DNA of 19,852 bases, taken from contig CATZIG010000015.1 of the NCBI GenBank assembly GCA_958419975.1, forward strand, positions 1 through 19,852, read 5' to 3'. Each line of letters begins with the position of its first letter. Within the stretch, counting starts at the first letter, position 1. The DNA is from an uncultured Collinsella sp. Lineage in GTDB: Bacteria; Actinomycetota; Coriobacteriia; Coriobacteriales; Coriobacteriaceae. The notes under the pieces are model-generated. The model saw nothing but the letters and a program-made list of their open reading frames with translations, was not told where the DNA came from and ran no database searches. A program made the position numbers and the translations under genes. Positions 1 to 7,628 of this stretch are shown here, piece by piece.

Positions 1-39
1 CCTGCGCAAGACGAAGGCCACATTAAGTGGCCTTCTTTG
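1..39 (+). terminator. Terminator-like hairpin in a mirrored 39-bp end repeat (left copy)
   Basis: A 9-bp stem, GAAGGCCAC at 13-21 pairing with GTGGCCTTC at 27-35 around a 5-nt loop, is followed on the plus strand by a short T-rich stretch (TTTG). It would end a plus-strand transcript arriving from before the window. The full stretch 1-39 is the reverse complement of 5005-5043 with one mismatch (loop position 26), so the copied unit includes the 12 bp outside the stem. The repeat may extend left of the window, which cannot be seen. Confidence 0.65.
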
Positions 40-53
40 CGTGCGGAACTCGC

Positions 54-346
54 GATGAACTTCGTGCCCCGCCGTCCGGGAGGACGCCTCTTTATTGATG
101 GGAGGCCTGATAGGTCGATGGTTCCGTGCCCGGATGCGTCCAAAGTGGGACGGGCTTTCCGGATGGGCAGGCTTTCGAAAAATGCGTCCCGGAATTTGCG
201 CTCAAAGTGGGATGCGGTTTCCGGTTGAGGGTCTAAGGGGAAAGTGCGTCCCAGAATCGACGCTTGAAATGGGATGCAGTTTCCCGATGAGGCACTCGAC
301 GGAAAATACATCCCAGAAATGGCCTTTGAGCTGGGATAAGATTTCC
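54..346. repeat. Left array of 46-bp palindromic units, period about 62 bp
   Basis: Three clear units lie at 177-222, 239-284 and 301-346. Each starts near GGAAA-TGCATCCC and ends with the mirror image TGGGA-GCA-TTTCC, giving 14-15-bp arms around a 16-18-bp centre. Starts are 62 bp apart. Two more decayed units fit the same phase at about 117-160 and 54-95. Linkers of 15-16 bp resemble those of the array at 4647-4999 (for example a GATGAG or GTTGAGG core). There is no credible gene between 1 and 469: open frames here are the repeat read as codons. The function is unknown. Confidence 0.75.
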
Positions 347-365
347 GCGGCATCTCGGATTCTCA

Positions 366-443
366 AAAATGAGACACGCCGTTGGCGAAAATGAGACACG
401 TGATATCGGGCATCGGATGTATCATTTGCAAAAATGAGTCCAC
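366..443. repeat. Three spaced copies of AAAATGAGACACG before the surface-protein gene
   Basis: Exact copies lie at 366-378 and 388-400, and a diverged copy (AAAATGAGTCCAC) at 431-443. Start-to-start distances are 22 and 43 bp, close to two and four helical turns. On the minus strand they read GTGTCTCATTTT, which resembles the multiple short terminal repeats of IS21-family ends. That comparison is from memory and no transposase is nearby. Alternatives are operator sites for the gene that follows, or a relic of an insertion-sequence end. Confidence 0.5.
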
Positions 444-469
444 TCCACTCGAATAAAGCGAGGTCCCTC

Positions 470-3400
470 ATGTACGTTCCACACCCCCGTATCCGTAGGC
501 TGTCGAAAATCCCGCTTGTTGGGACGGCGGCGCTTGCTGCGTTGATCGCCACGAGCGTCGCCTGCTTCACGGCCACGCCCCAGGTTGCCCAGGCGGCAGA
601 CGCGCCCGCAATTACCGATATGACCGAGAAGGATTATCAAGCCCTGGGTCTGGGCACGAGCGAGGACATTCCGGCCGATACCGTTGGCCCCTATTCCACT
701 GATACCCCCACGACGTTTGCCACGCGCAGCGAGGTCTATATGGCAGCTAACGGTAGCCATGGCAATCGCTACACTCTGCGCGACAAGCTCGAGAACGTCG
801 AGCGCGGTGACATTGGCGGCAGCAGCAAACTCACCGATGGCTACGGAAGTGTGTGGGGCGCCGCAAAGTTCTGGCAAAACGTCAACAACTTCGATACGAA
901 CAGCGATCTCTACAAGCATAGCGACTACGGTGGCGGCACCTGGTCGTACCTAAGCAACAATGAGTCCTCAACAGTACTCGCCAACGACAACAACGGTTTC
1001 TCGGGCATTCACGCCACGAGTGTTGAGTTCTGCAGCGACGCCAGCACGGGCAAAAAGAGCCGCGTTGCCGAGCTCCGTGCCTACGGCGACAGTTCCTCCA
1101 CGACGATTGACGGCAAGTCATACGCCGGAAAGGTTGAGCTGGTCCTCTACTCGTTTAGCAACGGGCGTACGCGCACTCTCGACACACACCTGCCGGTGAC
1201 GGTCAACACTAATATGATGTACGAAGGCCGTTTTAAGTACCTGGATGCCGGTTACCTGCAAGAGCACGACGCCGTCTTTGATGTCGAGGCGGGCGATGTC
1301 GATGGCGACGGCGTCGACGAGCTTTTTGTCTACGCGGGCTGCTATGTCGACGAGAACGGCGTGCGCAAGGCTGTAGTCGACATGTATGACTTGGAGGGCG
1401 GCAACTGGAAGCAAAGCGTCGTCAAGATCGATGCCGGTAACGCCGCGGACTACACCACGCACAACAAGGGCGGGAACGACTCCTGGACGCAGCTTCAGTC
1501 AGCTCCTGTCGTTTCGCTAGCGGCCGGCGACCTCGATCGCGATTTTTGCGATGACCTCGCCATCGTGGTCTCGGCACCCTACGGCAAGAAGAATATTGAT
1601 AAGTCGACGCATTGCGAGCTGTTTTCGTGGGATGCATCCAAGGGTGCGCTCGTCCATGTCGATGCTCTGGGCGACGCGGGCGCAATCTCCCTCTCCGCGA
1701 ACGGCAAGACCATGGTCGCTGCGAATGCGACGTTCGGCACGTTTGCCGCCTACGATGAAGAAGGAAAGAAGACGGGTGAAACCGTCACGGGCCTTATTCT
1801 TGCGGGCTATGACTGGCAACGCAGCGCTTTTGATTACGGCGCTTCTGACGGCAGCAAGGGGCTGTACGGCGCGCTGTACCGCTACGCGTATTTTGACTCG
1901 GAGTCTGGCGAGTTCAAGCTTTCCGATTGCAAGGAATACAGAGACGGGCTTCTCGCCTCCTATGGGCTGATGCATGTGCCCAACAGCGCATGGAAGGATA
2001 GCGCTCAGGATAAGCGCTATCCGTGCACCTTGGCGCCTATTGCCCTTGCCACTGCCAACCTTGACGGCCTGTCCGAGCAGCTGGCGGTCGACGAGGTGCT
2101 CGTGGGCGGCGATGTGTTCCGCGACTTTGCCTGCAACACGGCACAGAGCGGGGCTCAGGGCTTGGGGTCCATGGTCGGAACCATGAGCATGAGCGGTCAG
2201 CAATACAACAGCAGCAACAAGCATGACCACAAGGGTATAGAGCAGGTGTGGATCAGCGACGTCAAGGCGGGCAGCGTCTCGGGTTCGGACCGCTATAACG
2301 AGAGCTTTATCGCCGTGGTGGGCAAGCACCGCGACGAGGACCTGCGCAAGAACGATGACTACTATTGGATGACCGCCTCGCATTTTTCGCTCGACGAGAA
2401 CGGAAAGGTGCGCCGCGGCGAGGAGCAGGTGATTAGCGAGAGCAACCGTCGCGGCACTACCTACGGCACATTTATCTCGCTCGCGCTGCCCGATGTCGAC
2501 AACGACAGCGTCAAGATCACGTACAAGGACCGCTACAAGGTCTATACCAACCCGCGCGTGCTTGCCGTGCTGCAGGATGCGCCCTATGTTGAGGATCTGG
2601 AGCAGGCATACGGCTATCTGGTGTTGGGCGGCACGTCATACGGAGAGGAAAAGGGCACGGGGACATCCCAGGGCTATACCATTGGCGCCGAGTTGGGCGT
2701 TGCCGTCGAGGTGCAGACCGGTCCGCCCCTGGTCGCGATGAATGCTTCAGTCGATTTTGCCGCCGAGGGATGCTATGACTACCGGAGCGAGCGCACGGTC
2801 AGCGCAAGCGTAAGCTATGAGTCGCATGCCGGCGAGGGTGACAAGACCGTGCTCTACACGATTCCGATGGTCTATTACGAGTATGAGATCGAAAATGAGG
2901 AAACTGGTGGCAAGGGCGTGATGGCGGCGCCCGTGTCGCTCGGCGCGCAGACCTCGGTCGTTAATGTCGAGGCCTATGACCGCATTGCCAAACAGCACAA
3001 TATGACGCCGCTCAGCTACTTTTTGACCAACCAGTCGGGAGAACCCGGAACCTATCAAACGACGCTCAACGGCGAGACTCCCGTTGGGGATTCCTTTGGC
3101 CTGGGCAAGCCTGGCGTAACGCGCGCCTACACGCACGATGGGTTTAACGGCGCCGCCGCGCAGTCGGGGGCGAGCATTGAGCAGACCATCGAAGTCGAGG
3201 AGGGCAAGGAGCAGGAGCTCGAGCTCGGCTTGACGCTGAACGGCAGCGTTGTCATGGGCGCGAAGCTCGCAAAGCACGAGTTGTTTGGCGGCCTGTGCTT
3301 TGGTGCCAACGCCGGCTTTACTACGGGTAACTCCTCGAGTGAATCGACCGAATACGGCGGCACCGTCGACAACCTGCCCGAGGCCGCGCAGGGCAAGTAC

Positions 3401-3937
3401 GGTTTTGTGTGGCGTCTGGGTGTCAACGCGGTGGATGTCGACAAGTTCGAGGCAGACTCGGGCGACAAGCTCGGCACCAAGGACACCGACCAGTTCTGGA
3501 TCGTGGGCTATGACGTTAAGGACGTCGAGATGCCCGACGCGCCGGCCGTGACGGGCTTTACGGCAAACGCCGTCGATTCGACCAGCGTTACGTTTAGCTG
3601 GGACGATGTACTCGCAAACAAGAGTGGCTTTAGCTACGGCGTGGGCATGCTGCAGAGCAATGCGGCGGATGCGGTCGTCAATAGCTGGAAGATTGCCGAC
3701 AACACGAAGACCTCGCTCAAGTGGGATGGGCTGCAGCCCAATACGGAGTATCGATTCGCCATCGCCGCCGTTAAGAATGGATCCACGACCGAAACAGGTA
3801 TTCGCTCGGCAATCATCACGGTCAAGACCATGCCCGATGGCATGACGATGACCGTGAGCGGACCTGCGGCGGATGCTGCGGAGGAGTCGGATCTTGGATA
3901 CGGCTCTTCGGTTGAGCGCACGGCGGGAGCCGCCTGA
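470..3937 (+). CDS. Large secreted FG-GAP/VCBS and fibronectin-III surface protein, main part (frameshifted before its anchor)
   Basis: This encodes 1155 residues from ATG 470, which has GCGAGG at 458-463 (6-nt spacing); the in-frame ATG at 434 lacks a ribosome site. A signal peptide is clear: basic start (HPRIRRLSK), hydrophobic core, and a probable cut after QVAQA. Asp-rich FG-GAP/VCBS-like blades (AGDVDGDGVDELFVYAG near residue 273, AAGDLDRDFCDDLAIVV near 351, others near 527 and 673) suggest a calcium-binding beta-propeller. Residues about 700-1010 are beta-rich and not recognised. A fibronectin-III domain follows (about 1020-1120, with LQPNTEYRFAIAAVKNG). The frame ends at TGA 3935 at the start of an Ig-like domain that continues in another frame to 4557. 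The likely role is adhesion or ligand binding at the cell wall; the ligand is unknown. It lies alone between two palindromic arrays. Confidence 0.8.
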   Translation: MYVPHPRIRRLSKIPLVGTAALAALIATSVACFTATPQVAQAADAPAITDMTEKDYQALGLGTSEDIPADTVGPYSTDTPTTFATRSEVYMAANGSHGNRYTLRDKLENVERGDIGGSSKLTDGYGSVWGAAKFWQNVNNFDTNSDLYKHSDYGGGTWSYLSNNESSTVLANDNNGFSGIHATSVEFCSDASTGKKSRVAELRAYGDSSSTTIDGKSYAGKVELVLYSFSNGRTRTLDTHLPVTVNTNMMYEGRFKYLDAGYLQEHDAVFDVEAGDVDGDGVDELFVYAGCYVDENGVRKAVVDMYDLEGGNWKQSVVKIDAGNAADYTTHNKGGNDSWTQLQSAPVVSLAAGDLDRDFCDDLAIVVSAPYGKKNIDKSTHCELFSWDASKGALVHVDALGDAGAISLSANGKTMVAANATFGTFAAYDEEGKKTGETVTGLILAGYDWQRSAFDYGASDGSKGLYGALYRYAYFDSESGEFKLSDCKEYRDGLLASYGLMHVPNSAWKDSAQDKRYPCTLAPIALATANLDGLSEQLAVDEVLVGGDVFRDFACNTAQSGAQGLGSMVGTMSMSGQQYNSSNKHDHKGIEQVWISDVKAGSVSGSDRYNESFIAVVGKHRDEDLRKNDDYYWMTASHFSLDENGKVRRGEEQVISESNRRGTTYGTFISLALPDVDNDSVKITYKDRYKVYTNPRVLAVLQDAPYVEDLEQAYGYLVLGGTSYGEEKGTGTSQGYTIGAELGVAVEVQTGPPLVAMNASVDFAAEGCYDYRSERTVSASVSYESHAGEGDKTVLYTIPMVYYEYEIENEETGGKGVMAAPVSLGAQTSVVNVEAYDRIAKQHNMTPLSYFLTNQSGEPGTYQTTLNGETPVGDSFGLGKPGVTRAYTHDGFNGAAAQSGASIEQTIEVEEGKEQELELGLTLNGSVVMGAKLAKHELFGGLCFGANAGFTTGNSSSESTEYGGTVDNLPEAAQGKYGFVWRLGVNAVDVDKFEADSGDKLGTKDTDQFWIVGYDVKDVEMPDAPAVTGFTANAVDSTSVTFSWDDVLANKSGFSYGVGMLQSNAADAVVNSWKIADNTKTSLKWDGLQPNTEYRFAIAAVKNGSTTETGIRSAIITVKTMPDGMTMTVSGPAADAAEESDLGYGSSVERTAGAA

Positions 3938-3957
3938 CGCTCTCGGCGATTGGCCAT

Positions 3958-4557
3958 GTGAAGCAACTCGGTGCCGACGATAGCGAAACAGGGCTGGCAC
4001 CGACCTATATGTGGTACCGCAAGGGCCGCGGCGAGACAGAGTTTAAGCTCGTGGGTGCCGATGGCAACCTCGCGGCTGGAACGGCCTCAAAGCTCGAGAT
4101 TGACCTGACCGCAGACGATGACGGTGCGCAGTATTACTGCCACGTGGGATACAACGACGTGGGCCTCGACACCGGCACGACGCTCGTGAATATCGAGGCC
4201 GAGGAGACGGCGCCCACAACGGTGAACGCCACCCCGATCCGCACGCGCCGCCTGTTCTCACAGGCAAGTGCGGGCGCCAAGAAGTTCCTGGACCATACGC
4301 TGGTAAACACCGCCGGCCCAACCGATTCCGAAGGCTCAAAGGACCCCGAGACTCCTGAGACCCCGACGAACCCGGACAAGCCCAAGTCCGACAACGGAGC
4401 TAAGACCGACACCAAGGTCAAGACTACGACCACAGCGAAGAACCTCGCAAACACCGGCGACCAAACATTCGCCCTAGTCGCCACCGCAGCAGCAGCGGGA
4501 GCAACGCTCGTAGTGATAGCCCTCATCATGCTGATCAAGCGCCGCAAGACCCACTAG
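3958..4557 (+). CDS. C-terminal part of the same surface protein: Ig-like domain and LAxTG sorting signal
   Basis: GTG 3958 is the nominal start, but the frame is open from 3916 and there is no ribosome site, so this is probably the tail of the upstream gene. Read from about 3922 it gives GGSRLTLSAIGHV, then an Ig-like fold ending in DDDGAQYYCHVGY, matching the truncated Ig start in the other frame. A Pro/Thr/Lys-rich wall-spanning stretch follows (PETPETPTNPDKPKSDNG), then the sorting signal LANTG, a hydrophobic helix, and the basic tail KRRKTH. LAxTG signals are typical of class E sortases in Actinobacteria, so wall anchoring is expected if the full protein is made. One added G in the run at 3925-3927 would join both parts into about 1362 residues. 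Confidence 0.75.
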   Translation: MKQLGADDSETGLAPTYMWYRKGRGETEFKLVGADGNLAAGTASKLEIDLTADDDGAQYYCHVGYNDVGLDTGTTLVNIEAEETAPTTVNATPIRTRRLFSQASAGAKKFLDHTLVNTAGPTDSEGSKDPETPETPTNPDKPKSDNGAKTDTKVKTTTTAKNLANTGDQTFALVATAAAAGATLVVIALIMLIKRRKTH

Positions 4558-4587
4558 TAGCCAGTCGAACATATCGACAACCCAAAA

Positions 4588-4619
4588 ACCCGGGTAGCCA
4601 AAAAACAGGCCACCCGGGT
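4588..4619. terminator. Terminator of the surface-protein gene
   Basis: ACCCGGGT (4588-4595) pairs with ACCCGGGT (4612-4619), and after one mismatch GCC (4597-4599) pairs with GGC (4608-4610), around an A-rich loop. It lies 30 bp after the stop. The T-rich flank is better on the minus strand (TTTTTGGG) than on the plus strand (ATTCTG), so it may act in both directions. Confidence 0.7.
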
Positions 4620-4646
4620 ATTCTGTTGAGTGGAGACTCCGCAAGC

Positions 4647-4999
4647 GGAAACTGCATCCCACAATTAGCGCCCGGAACGGGACACATTTTCCGTCAAGCC
4701 CTCATCCGGAAAATCCATCCCAGTTTGAGCGCCCAGACCGGGACGCACTTTCCCAAAGGGTCCTCAACGGGAAACTGCATCCCATAATTAGGCCGAGAAA
4801 TGGGATGAACTTTCCCAATGAGAGCCAACCGGAAACCACGTCCCAGAATCAGCCCCCAAAGTGGGACGCACTTTCCCAACGAGCCTCAACCGGAAAATAC
4901 ATCCCGGAATCCAGCTGAATAGTGGGACACTCTTTCCCAATCGGGTCCCAAGCGGAAACTGCATCCCATTCCAGACAAGAATTCCGGGACACACTTTCC
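4647..4999. repeat. Right array: six 46-bp palindromic units, period 61-62 bp
   Basis: Units lie at 4647-4692, 4708-4753, 4770-4815, 4831-4876, 4892-4937 and 4954-4999. Each is exactly 46 bp, with starts 61, 62, 61, 61 and 62 bp apart. Each unit begins with a variant of GGAAACTGCATCCC and ends with its mirror image, such as GGGACGCACTTTCC. The centres (16-18 bp) are variable and AT-richer. Linkers of 15-16 bp share a CAA-GAG-CTCAAC pattern. Arms differ by several bases between units, so they are old copies. Open frames across the array give repeated peptides and are not genes. The function is unknown; a protein-binding array, hairpin-forming RNA, or multimerised palindromic (REP/BIME-like) element are possible. 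Confidence 0.85.
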
Positions 5000-5004
5000 G
5001 CAAA

Positions 5005-5043
5005 CAAAGAAGGCCACATAATGTGGCCTTCGTCTTGCGCAGG
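5005..5043 (-). terminator. Terminator-like hairpin in a mirrored 39-bp end repeat (right copy)
   Basis: GAAGGCCAC (5009-5017) pairs with GTGGCCTTC (5023-5031). On the minus strand the stem is followed by TTTGTTTG, so it suits termination of the minus-strand sulfatase gene whose stop is at 5115. The stretch 5005-5043 matches the reverse complement of 1-39 at 38 of 39 positions. Confidence 0.7.
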
Positions 5044-5044
5044 A

Positions 5045-5084
5045 CTGTCCGAGCAGGGAACCTTATATGCCTCCGCCCGGACAG
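5045..5084. repeat. Short inverted repeat after the sulfatase gene
   Basis: CTGTCCG (5045-5051) and CGGACAG (5078-5084) are perfect 7-bp arms separated by 26 nt. It lies between the stop of the minus-strand gene and the mirrored terminator. It may be a weak RNA stem; no function can be assigned. Confidence 0.35.
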
Positions 5085-5114
5085 ACGTTTCAGTTATGAA
5101 CTCGCAGCTAGTCG

Positions 5115-7415
5115 CTACTTGATCTTGGTTGTACCCGGTGCCAGGTTGGGGTCGGTTTCGTTGGCCTCGGTCTGGAAGTGCTCGGTGTACACGTTCTTGC
5201 CGTCGCGGAACATCTCGTAGTACTGCATCTTGGCGTAATCCTCGCGCGCCTTGGTGGCGGCTGCTGCGGCGGCGTCGTCGCCGGTGACGTTGGAGGAGAG
5301 TGCCCAGCGCAGGCTGGCGTCCTCGTAGCCCACGGAGTTGATGGCGGGCAACGATTCGCGAAGCGTCATGTGCGCTTTCTGGTAGTCGGAAAGCGGGGCG
5401 CCGATCAGCTGCATAAGCTGCGTGGACAGGTAGTTGGTGGACAGGTCGTCGACCTCGCTCGTCTGGTCGCAGCCGGCAACGTCGTAGTTGGCCCAGATGA
5501 TGTAATCGGTCTGCCACAGGCGCTCCTGATGCGTGGCATCGTCTTCGCCGGTAAACCACTTATCGTTGAACTTGGACGGGAAGAACGGCTGGTGGTCGCC
5601 CCAGAACACCACGACCACCTTACGGTCGAGCTTGCTCAGGGCGTTGAGGAAGTAGCGCAGCGCCTGGTCGGACTGCTCGATGCACGAGACATACTCGTCG
5701 ACATCGGACAGCGTGCCGTCCTCGACGGTCTTGGCGTCCAGATCGGTCGTGTCGATGTTGAGATGCATCTGCTTGTCGACCGGCACCAGACCCGTATCGT
5801 AGCCCGAGTGGTTCTGCATGGTCACATCGAAGATGAACTGCGGATCGGCGTTCTGGTCGAGCAGCTCAAGAATCTTGTCGTAGGTCGCCTGGTCGGTCAC
5901 CATACCGCGCAGGGTGTCGGCTCCCTGGAAGTCGTTGATGGACAGGAACTGGTCAAAGCCAAAGTCCTTATACACGTTCTCGCGGTTCCAGTTGGTCGCG
6001 TGGTTGGGGTGCATGGCGGTGGTGGAATAGCCGAGCGACTTGAACTGCTCTGCCAGATTCCCGGTCGTTTCCATGTTGTAGATGGTGTAGGGGTACACGC
6101 CCGAGCCCAGGTTGGCCATGGAGTTGCCGGTCATAAACTCAAACTCGGTATTGGCGGTGCCGCCGCCGTAGGCGCTCACGTAGAGCTTGCCGCGGCTGAG
6201 GCAGTTGGACAGGTTTTTAAAGTACTGCGGACCCTCGTAGCCGGCGCGCATGTTCTGGTAGATCGACAGATCCGAGAAGGTCTCGTTCATGATGGCGATG
6301 ACCGTGGGCTTCTCGCTGTCGAACTGCTCCTTTGCGGCGGTGCGCTCGTCACTCTTGGCCGCGTCGGACTTGTCGTAGGCCTTGGCGTACTTTTTGAGCG
6401 TGGCCTTGGCATCATCGACGGAGTAGTCGGCGGGTTTGGGCGGCTTGATGGACTGCGCTGCGCTAATGAAAGCGGGCAGGTAGCCCTCGCGCCAGTAGCT
6501 CTCGAGCGGGCGCCAGGTGTAGACGGTGATGCCGAGGGTGTTGTAGTAGTCGATAAGCGTGACGTGCGCGGTCACGCCGCCCAGGCACAGCACGGCGACG
6601 AGCAGGTTGGTGAGCAGCATGCGCTTAGCGTTGGCGGCGCCCTTCTGACGGTGCGGTGCCACCAGGCCGGCGTACTCGCATAGCAGCATGGCGATGGCGG
6701 TAAAGCCCATGGACAGCACGCAGAACAGCGAGATCGAGAAGGTGTAGCCGGTGCCGGCGACCGCAGCGGCGGTGGAGATGGCCGAAAGGTCGCCCGGCTG
6801 GATGGGCATGGATTTAAACGTGATGACGAAGAACTCGGCAATGCCCAGGACAAAGAGGGCAAAGGCCAGGACCGCGGGAGCTGCGCCGTGGCGCTGGAAC
6901 AGGAAGAACAGGCCGACCATGAGCGTGGTGATGATGGCCCACTCGAGCAGGATGCATAGGGGGTAGACCCAGGTAAAGTCGTGGTTGGACGAAACCTCCA
7001 TGCCCAGCAGCGCAAAGACGCCGGCGAGCAGCAGGCACAAGACGGCGGCGACGAGCGGTTTGCCCACAAAGGCGCCGCGCAGGCGGGCGAGCTTGCCGGT
7101 GGGGGCGGGGGCGTCGGGCCCGGCGAACGCAAAGACGCGCGGGGCGATGCGGTCGCGGGCGATGCTGGCCCAAGCGCAACCGGTGAGGATGGCATTGGTC
7201 AGGATGAGCATCACAAAGGCGAGCGGCTCGTTTTGGGCGACGAGGCCAATGGCGCCCCAGACGGTCAAAAAGAGCTGGAACAGGCCAAAGGCGACGCTCC
7301 AGGCGAAGGCGCCCTTGGTGACGGTGCCCGACTGTGCGCGAATGGCCTTGGCCTCGCGCAAGACAAGGTAGACGGTCGCCGCAAGACCGACGAGCGAGAT
7401 GGCGGCAGCGAACAT
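5115..7415 (-). CDS. LtaS-like membrane sulfatase-family phosphoglycerol transferase
   Basis: This encodes 766 residues. ATG 7415 is chosen because GAGGAG (7423-7428, minus) sits 7 nt upstream; the longer GTG start at 7430 overlaps that site. About eight hydrophobic spans fill residues 1-290, then an extracellular alkaline-phosphatase-fold sulfatase domain. Visible catalytic elements are MNETFSD (metal-binding Glu near 378), GGGTANTEFEF (nucleophile Thr near 420) and WGDHQPF (metal-binding Asp607, His608). The family transfers glycerol-phosphate from phosphatidylglycerol to make lipoteichoic acid or to decorate other envelope polymers. LtaS of Staphylococcus has five spans, so this is a longer-anchored relative and its exact acceptor is uncertain. 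It is a single gene, convergent with the surface-protein gene and divergent from the nitroreductase. Confidence 0.85.
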   Translation of the reverse strand: MFAAAISLVGLAATVYLVLREAKAIRAQSGTVTKGAFAWSVAFGLFQLFLTVWGAIGLVAQNEPLAFVMLILTNAILTGCAWASIARDRIAPRVFAFAGPDAPAPTGKLARLRGAFVGKPLVAAVLCLLLAGVFALLGMEVSSNHDFTWVYPLCILLEWAIITTLMVGLFFLFQRHGAAPAVLAFALFVLGIAEFFVITFKSMPIQPGDLSAISTAAAVAGTGYTFSISLFCVLSMGFTAIAMLLCEYAGLVAPHRQKGAANAKRMLLTNLLVAVLCLGGVTAHVTLIDYYNTLGITVYTWRPLESYWREGYLPAFISAAQSIKPPKPADYSVDDAKATLKKYAKAYDKSDAAKSDERTAAKEQFDSEKPTVIAIMNETFSDLSIYQNMRAGYEGPQYFKNLSNCLSRGKLYVSAYGGGTANTEFEFMTGNSMANLGSGVYPYTIYNMETTGNLAEQFKSLGYSTTAMHPNHATNWNRENVYKDFGFDQFLSINDFQGADTLRGMVTDQATYDKILELLDQNADPQFIFDVTMQNHSGYDTGLVPVDKQMHLNIDTTDLDAKTVEDGTLSDVDEYVSCIEQSDQALRYFLNALSKLDRKVVVVFWGDHQPFFPSKFNDKWFTGEDDATHQERLWQTDYIIWANYDVAGCDQTSEVDDLSTNYLSTQLMQLIGAPLSDYQKAHMTLRESLPAINSVGYEDASLRWALSSNVTGDDAAAAAATKAREDYAKMQYYEMFRDGKNVYTEHFQTEANETDPNLAPGTTKIK

Positions 7416-7565
7416 GCTGAGACTCCTCACAAACTAAAACCTACGAAAGCGGGGGTTTACCCGATTGTTACCAAGATATGCGCTGCATTTGCGGGCTGCG
7501 CACAACAACCAGCCATATTAACGCGCACGTGTGGCGGTGTGGCGCAATGTAGTGGCGACCTGCGC

Positions 7566-7571
7566 GATAAT
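7566..7571 (+). promoter_or_regulatory. Possible -10 box of the nitroreductase gene
   Basis: GATAAT lies 57 nt before the start codon at 7629. No convincing -35 box is seen 16-18 bp upstream (CGCAAT at 7543-7548), so this is tentative. Confidence 0.3.
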
Positions 7572-7628
7572 GGACGGGAATTACACGGAAACGTAAAGGC
7601 TTCTTAAAGAATTGGCGAGGGTAGGGCG

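Noticed and set aside
3918..3937. Programmed -1 ribosomal frameshifting to join the two parts of the surface protein
   Set aside because: There is no X-XXY-YYZ slippery heptamer and no obvious downstream pseudoknot; a one-base indel or sequencing error is simpler.
2747..4000. Long minus-strand frame opposite the surface-protein gene
   Set aside because: It is a shadow frame of GC-rich coding DNA: Arg/Ala-rich, no domains, no ribosome site.
4647..4999. CRISPR array
   Set aside because: The repeats are internally palindromic and vary in several bases between units, the linkers are only 15-16 bp and similar to each other, and no cas gene is present.
4694..5003. Small genes with repeated peptides such as GKCVP and GMQFPVE (also at 37-576)
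   Set aside because: They are the palindromic arrays read as codons; there is no ribosome site and no consistent frame.
5178..6683. 501-codon plus-strand frame opposite the sulfatase gene
   Set aside because: It is a Val/Gly/His-rich antisense shadow; the minus strand has clear sulfatase motifs.
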